From contig CM060884.1 of NCBI GenBank assembly GCA_030762935.1, positions 76,179,696 to 76,243,695 on the forward strand: a stretch of 64,000 nt of DNA, read 5' to 3'. The stretch is from Hymenopus coronatus (lineage: Eukaryota; Arthropoda; Insecta; Mantodea; Hymenopodidae). Each line of letters starts with the position of its first letter. Within the stretch, counting starts at the first letter, position 1. Shown in pieces: positions 58,209-64,000 of this stretch. Below the pieces are notes generated by a model. The model did not search any database. It was given only the letters and a program-made list of their open reading frames with translations, and had not been told where the DNA came from. The position numbers and the translations under genes were made by a program.

Positions 58209-58575
58209 TATGTTTTTTGTGACGAATATTGCAATGGCGGCGCGTGAGCCTGAGCGACCACTGAGGAGATCGCTGCCTGGCTCGCTCTAACAATAGAGGG
58301 AACGGACTAATAGCATTCCCTGTAAGGTTTCTCGGACACCTTCACCTCCAGAAATCTCTTTCTAAATGAACAACACGCAATTTGGAGTCATACGAAGTCG
58401 ATAAGTGCCAGTGAAATGAAAAAGTCAGAGTACTGACTGAAGTTTGCTAAGCAAGTGAATTGTAAGTGTTGTATTACTGCTCTAGTGACCAATAAAGTGA
58501 AACTCAGCAGAAACTTGTGCTCTCATGGTCATTTGAACAAATTATATTTCATTTAGTAAGAAGTGAGGTTACAGT
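58209..58575 (+). mobile_element. Probable LTR fragment of a retrotransposon
   Basis: Begins TGTGACGAATATTGC and ends GTGAGGTTACA, giving TG...CA ends. GACCAATAAAGTGAAACTC supplies a polyadenylation signal about 80 bp before the end, in the position expected for the R region. TTGGCAGCAAGATG about 20 bp after the end resembles a primer-binding site. There is no partner LTR or pol in the window. An alternative is a host 5' exon. Confidence 0.42.
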
Positions 58576-58869
58576 ACTGTGTGAGTAATCGATATTGGCA
58601 GCAAGATGTAAAGGCTGAGACAGTCGTGGCCAAATAAGCACAACGCTGGCATAAACACGGTTTTAACTATAAAGGCTCAGGCAACTAGGTCACGGAGAAC
58701 GCTTACATCAGCGTTACAGACTCTGCCGGACGCACTCTGAATCGAGGTTCACAGAAAGATCAAGGTGTTTATTTAAAAGTGTGTGAAGCCTCCAAAAGAT
58801 CAGAATGTAAGAGGTGGGTTCTGTGGAATTAGGGTAATCCATTAGGTTCTCCCCATAGTCCCCTAAACC
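58576..58869. other. Unassigned, possibly retrotransposon leader
   Basis: No gag-like frame recognised. Confidence 0.3.
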
Positions 58870-59100
58870 ATGTGACAGTTGATAGACCACTCGACTCTCA
58901 CCCAGGCGGACAGGGTTTGAACCCAGGTGATCGTATGTGGGATTTGTGGTGGACAAAGCGACGCTGAGGCGGTTTATCTCTGGGTTTGCGCTTTCCCCCA
59001 CCATCACATTCCACCGGTGGTTCATCTTCATCCATGTATCATCAGTGTCATCCCCTGCGGTGCCATAGTAGTAAAACCGGGGGTTAAAAAGGTCTCTCTA
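58870..59100 (+). mobile_element. tRNA-derived SINE (family F)
   Basis: B box CAGGGTTTGAACCCAGG, body with GGGATTTGTGGTGGACAAAG, CACATTCCACCGGTGGTTC and CATCAGTGTCATCCCC. Complementary to 36468-36645. The A box is degraded. Confidence 0.75.
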
Positions 59101-59467
59101 TCAAAAACATTCTCATTAATCTTGTATGATAGTAAAATTTCTGCGTCTCCTCGCACCCTTGGCGTATTTATTTAAAGCTCAAAATGTACACACTTCTGCA
59201 CCTTAAAATCTGACGCCATCTACTTACCTCTACCCATGCGCGAGAGAGCTCTACATTGAATGTACTACCCCCTAACGATGCACAGTGGCAGAATGGAGGC
59301 GTGGTAGGCGCAAGATGTGCAAAAAACCCTCAAGATTAGGTGGACGCAAAATGGGTTGGTGTAGGACGCAGGTGAGGTTTAAACACCGCCATAATTTTCC
59401 AGAATATTTTTTCCTCTCCTTTTTGTCCACAAACCTTTTAGTAATGAAACCTTTTTTGTGGTTTCAG
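59101..59467. other. Probable intron upstream of the LDLa exon
   Basis: Contains a polypyrimidine-rich run (TTTTTCCTCTCCTTTTTGTC) and the acceptor TTTTGTGGTTTCAG ending at 59467. The frame is open from 59285, but that part has no domain and is better read as intron. Confidence 0.4.
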
Positions 59468-59573
59468 GCATGTGAAGAAGGATTCGAGTGCGATAACAGC
59501 GTGTGCATTCCACTTGCTAACAAGTGTAATGGTTACAACGACTGCGGGGACTCCAGTGATGAGAACCACTGCG
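59468..59573 (+). CDS. Exon encoding an LDL-receptor class A domain
   Basis: Exon between acceptor GGTTTCAG and donor GTATGC. It starts in phase 0 and ends after the first base of a codon. It encodes one complete LDLa module: [20 protein letters not shown] followed by [15 protein letters not shown], with all six cysteines and the calcium-binding acidic cluster (D-x-C-x-D-x-SDE). Splicing to 60608 gives C-G-P-E-L-Y in frame, joining LDLa to a MIB/HERC2-type module. LDLa domains are extracellular ligand-binding or structural modules, so the product is secreted or membrane-bound. From memory this pair occurs in the arthropod prohormone-4 (IDLSRF-like peptide) precursor. That assignment is inference; the neuropeptide part is not in the window. 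Confidence 0.88.
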
Positions 59574-59584
59574 GTATGCTGTCA

Positions 59585-60433
59585 CTTTTACTTTCTCTAG
59601 CCCGCATGTACTATGTACATAGTGGAAAAGTATTCCACGTCGAGATTTCAAGGGAAATATATGTATGTGTTGGGAGTACCTTGAGTCCAAAAAAGCATTT
59701 TTAGAAAAACGTCCATGTGTGTGTCTGCGGACAGCATAGCTCAAAATAGAAAAGACCGTTAAATGCCAATCTTGGTATTTAGGTTCAGTATCTTTCAAGG
59801 ATGTGTCTCGAAGATTTTCAAAAAAAACAATCACCCCACCACAAACTACCCTTTAATTTTCTCTAAAATAGCTCTAAAATTATTGACTAAAATACCGTAT
59901 ATTAAAGATATTTACATCCCAAATAAAAAGTATATCTTGAATTTTGTGGGAATAGCCTCAGATTACCTGAGGCTATTGAATTTTGCCAAATTTTGCTTAG
60001 CTGTTAAATCGTAAAGCATAGACAAAAACTTACTGCACAAAATATGTAGACCTCGTCAAAACACACAACTTAGGTTCTTTACATTTTTGTTGTAGAGGTA
60101 ACCATTTCCGAGATATTCCTTGTTATTGGTTTCAATTGTAAAGTACTTAGGATTTTCTTAATCAGGAAATGTCCTTTTTTCTTTTGTTCTATCCCTGGCC
60201 AAGCAAAGAAGCGATTTGCAGTTACAGTAGCATAACCAATTTTAAAACATTTGACTATCACCTTAGCCTAGCACATTCCTTTAGTTCCCTTCTACTTATA
60301 AGAAACCAAGTAAAAAGAACATGCTGCTAATGTTTATCTCGATTAGCATGAAGTAAATGGAAGAATAAGTTTATTAACAATAATTTGTTACAGGGATGTA
60401 AAGAAAGCCATACGAATGGAAGCCATCAGATGC
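59585..60433 (-). mobile_element. Element A copy in an intron
   Basis: Begins about 10 bp after the exon donor (TTTTACTTTCTCTAGCCCG) and ends GGAAGCCATCAGATGC. Opposite orientation to the gene. Confidence 0.88.
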
Positions 60434-60525
60434 TTTTGTCTTTTTGGATCAGGGAACCTCAAAACACATGTTTCCGGTGAAATCAACATTGAATTTTGAG
60501 TGGAATACAATGCTTATCCTCTAGC
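60434..60525 (+). mobile_element. Element A fragment in the intron
   Basis: GGATCAGGGAACCTCAAAAC to GAATACAATGCTTATCC, hairpin region lost. Confidence 0.7.
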
Positions 60526-60607
60526 TACTGTGTGTATTGTATATCTATACTTTTTGTTTGCCAAAGGTTTTATTGTCTTTATCATAATCTCTATTTGTGT
60601 TTCACAG

Positions 60608-60712
60608 GACCAGAATTGTATGTTGGAGCTCGCATTGTTCGTGGCAGAGATTGGGAGTGGGGAGACCAGGATGGAAACGGTCCAGGAACAGTCATCCAGG
60701 TTCGAACTGACA
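60608..60712 (+). CDS. Exon encoding a MIB/HERC2-type domain
   Basis: Symmetric phase-1 exon (2 + 34 x 3 + 1 bases) between TTTCACAG and GTAAGT. With the G from the previous exon it reads GPELYVGARIVRGRDWEWGD then QDGNGPGTVIQVRTD. The G-x-R-V/I-V-R-G-x-D-W-x-W-G-D-Q-D-G pattern followed by G-T-V is the hallmark of the MIB/HERC2 domain. In Mind bomb and HERC2 it is intracellular; here it follows an extracellular LDLa module, which points to a secreted precursor instead of a ubiquitin ligase. More exons must follow beyond the window, because the exon ends in mid-codon and no later exon is visible before 64000. Confidence 0.88.
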
Positions 60713-60734
60713 GTAAGTGTTTTCGCTCTAAGCT

Positions 60735-61608
60735 TTTATACTTGCTCTACACGTTTGATGTACATAGTGTATAGAGAAGGTATTGTAATGCACCCAAAAA
60801 TGTGATTCCCAGAATTCACCGGAAATATCATCTTTTGGGACCCTCTGAATCTAAAAAAAAGAACATTGTTGGACAAAGGTCCGTGTGTGTCTGTGGGCAG
60901 CATAGCTCAAAAACGAAAAATCGGTTGAGTACCAAACTTGCTATTTAAGTTTGGTATCTTCCAAGGATGCGACACGAAGATTTTCAAGAAAATCCCCACC
61001 AATTACTCTTTACATGCAAAACAATTCGAAAATTATGATTTTCTTCAAAATGGCTCTAACGATTTTGATTAAAATCTCACATATATTTTAGATATTTACA
61101 TGACAAATAAAATGTATGTTTTGGAATTTCTGAAAATGGCCTCTGGAAACGTCTATATTCCGGATGATTTTTTTTAATTTTGCGTAACAATAAAACCGCA
61201 AGAGATAGACAAAATCTTACTACACAAAGACGTAGAGCCCAGAAAAACACACAATTTATATCATACACAGTTTCGTTAATTTTTGTTTTTAGTTTCAGTT
61301 TTAAAATACTTAAATTTTTCTCATACGGGAATTTGTCAGCTTCTGGCCACGCAAAAAAAAAAAAAAAAAAAGGAAAAGGGGAAAAAAAAAAGAAGGAGGA
61401 TTTCAGTCTCACAGCAACCACATTTTAAAACATTTGACTATCACTTTAACCTATGCTACTCCCTTATTTCGCTTCTACTTACAAGGAAGCAAGTAATAAG
61501 ACTATTTCTGGTAATGTTTTCTCAATTAGCATGAAGTGCCTAGTAGAATAAGTTTATTAATTTGTTGCAGAGATGTAGAGAATATCATGAGAATGGAACA
61601 CACGTGTT
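60735..61608 (-). mobile_element. Element A copy in the next intron
   Basis: Begins about 22 bp after the donor at 60713 (TACTTGCTCTACACG) and ends GAATGGAACACACG. It carries an expanded A-run at 61352-61395. Confidence 0.88.
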
Positions 61609-61890
61609 GTTAAGCTTATACATATTAAAGCTTTGTGACGCCATTCTAGTTATAAAATGGGCACTAAGGCAATGACCACACACTGGGTTTCAAATTGCTT
61701 CTCCAGGGGGAGCCTTTATGTCCCTTTTCGGTTTTTATTGTGCAAACACCTCGATATTCTGCACTAAATTAATCCAGCTGAGATTCCATTTCTTTGTCTT
61801 TCTCATTGAAGAATGGCTTTGTGCACCCAAAAATCACTTGGAATACCCATTTATGAAGAGAGTAAAATGATGCCCGCTGTGCCTTTTATT
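61609..61890. other. Unassigned intron sequence
   Basis: No gene recognised. Leads into the 74-bp satellite. Confidence 0.35.
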
Positions 61891-62665
61891 TCATGTGGGG
61901 TTTTCTTTGTCCCACAAACACTCGTTATTATAAGCGCAGAGACGTACTATACCTTAGGATTATTTCATTTGGGGTTTTCTCTGATCCACAAACACTCGTT
62001 ATCATAAGCGCAGAGACGTACTATACCTTAGGATTATTTCACAAGGGGTTTTCTCTGTTCCACAAACACTCGTTATCATAAGCGCAGAGACGTACTATAC
62101 CTTAGGATTATTTCATTTGGGGTTTTCTCTGTTCCACAAACACTCGTTATTATAAGCGCAGAGACGTACTATACCTTAGGATTATTTCATTTGGGGTTTT
62201 CTTTGTCCCACAAACACTCGTTATTATAAGCGCAGAGACGTACTATACCTTAGGATTATTTCATTTGGGGTTTTCTCTGTTCCACAAACACTCGTTATCA
62301 TAAGCGCAGAGACGTACTATACCTTAGGATTATTTCATTTGGGGTTTTCTCTGTTCCACAAACACTCGTTATCATAAGCGCAGAGACGTACTATACCTTA
62401 GGATTATTTCATTAGGGTTTTCTTTGTTCCACAAACACTCGTTATCATAAGCGCAGAGACGTACTATACCTTAGGATTATTTCATTTGGGGTTTTCTCTG
62501 TTCCACAAACAATTGTTATCATAAGCGTAGAGACGTACTATACCTTAGGATTATTTCATTTGGGGTTTTCTCTGTTCCACAAACACTCGTTATGACAAGC
62601 GCAGAGACGTACTATACCTTAGGATTATTTCATTTGGGGTTTTCTCTGTTCCACAAACACTCGTT

Positions 62666-63550
62666 ATGACAAGCGCAGAGACGTACTATACCTTAGGATT
62701 ATTTCACTTGGGGTTTCTTTGTTCCACAAACACTCGTTATCATAAGCGCAGAGACGTACTATACCTTAGGATTATTTCATATGGGGTTTTCTCTGTTCCA
62801 CAAACACTCGTTATCATAAGCGCAGAGACGTACTATACCTTAGGATTATTTCATTTGGGGTTTTCTCTGTTCCACAAACAATTGTTATCATAAGCGCAGA
62901 GACGTACTATACCTTAGGATTATTTCATTTGGGGTTTTCTCTGTTCCACAAACACTCGTTATGATAAGCGCAGAGACGTACTATACCTTAGGATTATTTC
63001 ACTTGGGGTTTCTTTGTTCCACAAACACTCGTTATCATAAGCGCAGAGACGTACTATACCTTAGGATTATTTCATATGGGGTTTTCTCTGTTCCACAAAC
63101 ACTCGTTATCATAAGCGCAGAGACGTACTATACCTTAGGATTATTTCATTTGGGGTTTTCTCTGTTCCACAAACAATTGTTATCATAAGCGCAGAGACGT
63201 ACTATACCTTAGGATTATTTCATTTGGGGTTTTCTCTGTTCCACAAACACTCATTATGATAAGCGCAGAGACGTACTATACCTTAGGATTATTTCACTTG
63301 GGGTTTCTTTGTTCCACAAACACTCGTTATCATAAGCGCAGAGACGTACTATACCTTAGGATTATTTCATATGGGGTTTTCTCTGTTCCACAAACACTCG
63401 TTATCATAAGCGCAGAAACGTACTATACCTTAGGATTATTTCATTTGGGGTTTTCTCTGTTCCACAAACAATTGTTATCATAAGCGCAGAGACGTATTAT
63501 ACCTTAGGATTATTTCATTTGGGGTTTTCTTTGTTCCACAAACACTCGTT
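62666..63550 (+). repeat. 295-bp higher-order repeat, three copies
   Basis: Four-unit blocks (three of 74 bp and one of 73 bp with the CACTTGGGGTTTCTTTG variant, one unit with CATATGGGG, one with CAATTGTTATC) repeat at 62666, 62961 and 63256. A fourth begins at 63551 and is cut short by the insertion. Confidence 0.95.
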
Positions 63551-63690
63551 ATGATAAGCGCAGAGACGTACTATACCTTAGGATTATTTCATATGGGGTT
63601 TTCTTTGTTCCATATGGGGTTGTCTTTGATTTTTACTATTCTCATTTTTTTTCTATTATATTAATTCTATTTAATGTAATAAACTAAATT

Positions 63691-63825
63691 AATAAAGGTT
63701 TATTAAATATGATACCTAGAATGGCATTATGATGATTTTTATTATCTTCTTGTAATATAGCAGCTCCTTCTTCATTAAATTTATTAGGAGAAATTGGTTT
63801 ATTAAATAGAATAATTGGTTGACAT
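63691..63825 (+). pseudogene. Nuclear copy of mitochondrial nad4 (NUMT)
   Basis: With the invertebrate mitochondrial code this reads NKGLLNMMPRMALWWFLLSS, then CNMAAPSSLNLLGEIGLLNS, then MIGW, the conserved C-terminal region of NADH dehydrogenase subunit 4. Two TGA codons must be Trp, so it is not translatable in the nucleus. The usual AAPPSLNLLGEI core shows one Pro to Ser change. A stop lies just upstream at about 63685. The preceding 50 bp (63640-63690) are equally AT-rich and may be further mitochondrial sequence. Satellite units lie on both sides. Confidence 0.85.
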
Positions 63826-64000
63826 TAGTTATCATGAGCGCAGAGACGTACTATACCTTAGGATTATTTCACAAGGGGTTTTCTTTGTTCCACAAACATT
63901 TGTTATCATAAGCGCAGAGACGTACTATACCTTAGGATTATTTCACAAGGGGTTTTCTTTGTTCCACAAACATTTGTTATCATAAGCGCAGAGACGTACT

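Larger units (their letters stand above)
59574..60607 (+). other. Intron between the LDLa and MIB/HERC2 exons
   Basis: 1034 bp, GT...AG, phase 1. Element A copy 59585-60433 and a 90-bp element A fragment fill almost all of it. The acceptor is TGTGTTTCACAG. Confidence 0.85.
61890..64000 (+). repeat. 74-bp satellite array, about 26 units, continuing past the window
   Basis: The unit contains AGGATTATTTCATTTGGGGT, TTTCTCTGTTCCACAAACAC and AAGCGCAGAGACGTACTATA. The array is interrupted at about 63620-63828 by unrelated AT-rich sequence holding a mitochondrial fragment. It lies downstream of the MIB/HERC2 exon, so probably in an intron of, or just beyond, that gene. Confidence 0.97.

Noticed and set aside
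58714..59031. 105-residue minus-strand gene
   Set aside because: Most of it lies across the family F SINE.
59285..59467. Coding extension upstream of the LDLa exon
   Set aside because: The frame is open but low-complexity and basic, and a strong acceptor lies exactly before the domain; intron is the better reading.
60608..60712. Mind bomb or HERC2 ubiquitin ligase
   Set aside because: The domain matches, but it is spliced directly to an LDLa exon, which does not occur in those ligases as far as I know; no RING, HECT or ankyrin sequence is seen.
61813..63483. Frames with ETYYTLGLFHLGF repeats
   Set aside because: Translations of the 74-bp satellite.

Overview
The window looks like intergenic and intronic DNA from an arthropod nuclear genome, most likely an insect with a large, repeat-rich genome. 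Four things support this: several tRNA-derived SINE families, many decayed mariner transposases, a nuclear copy of mitochondrial nad4 that reads through only with the invertebrate mitochondrial code (TGA = Trp), and spliced exons. The species cannot be named from the sequence. Almost nothing here is intact host coding sequence; most of the ORFs one could draw are repeat translations.

Layout. 1-3660: two inverted GT-rich minisatellite arrays flank a core that ends in a non-LTR retrotransposon C-terminus. 3660-39360: a patchwork dominated by one 0.8-0.9 kb non-autonomous element, here called element A. It has more than 30 whole or partial copies and covers roughly a third of the window. It is interleaved with mariner remnants (10.5, 13.5-15.2, 24-25.1, 28.4, 33.6 and 35.1-36.1 kb), a DDE transposon with terminal inverted repeats (25.6-26.2 kb), a 1.44 kb inverted-repeat element (7.56-9.0 kb), an AT-rich repeat (20.4 and 37.7-39.3 kb) and SINEs. 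39.6-41.1: a palindromic element whose arms carry a tRNA-like sequence. 43.75-51.15: an 80-unit, exactly 92-bp satellite built from the 3' half of that same tRNA-like element. 51.3-51.9: a second palindromic mariner derivative. 53.2-57.1: more element A, two copies having internal tandem expansions. 58.2-58.6: a probable LTR fragment. 59.47-60.71: two spliced exons. 61.9-64.0: a 74-bp satellite with a 295-bp higher-order unit, interrupted by the nad4 insertion.

Host genes. The best-supported gene is on the + strand. One exon (59468-59573) encodes a complete LDL-receptor class A module and the next (60608-60712) a MIB/HERC2-type module. Their splice phases join in frame. From memory this domain pair matches the arthropod prohormone-4 (IDLSRF-like peptide) precursor; the peptide itself is not in the window. 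Weaker candidates are a minus-strand terminal exon at 5517-5752, a first coding exon at 54280-54421, a terminal exon at 40428-40574 and a short internal exon at 10055-10154.

Main theme. Tandem amplification is happening in unrelated elements at many scales: 67, 74, 82, 92 and 112 bp units, plus GT-rich units of about 65-110 bp. The standout is the 92-bp satellite. Its origin by internal duplication of a tRNA-like element can be followed from single-copy, to three-copy, to 80-copy forms within 12 kb, and it lays down 80 perfect TFIIIC B-box matches with no A boxes.
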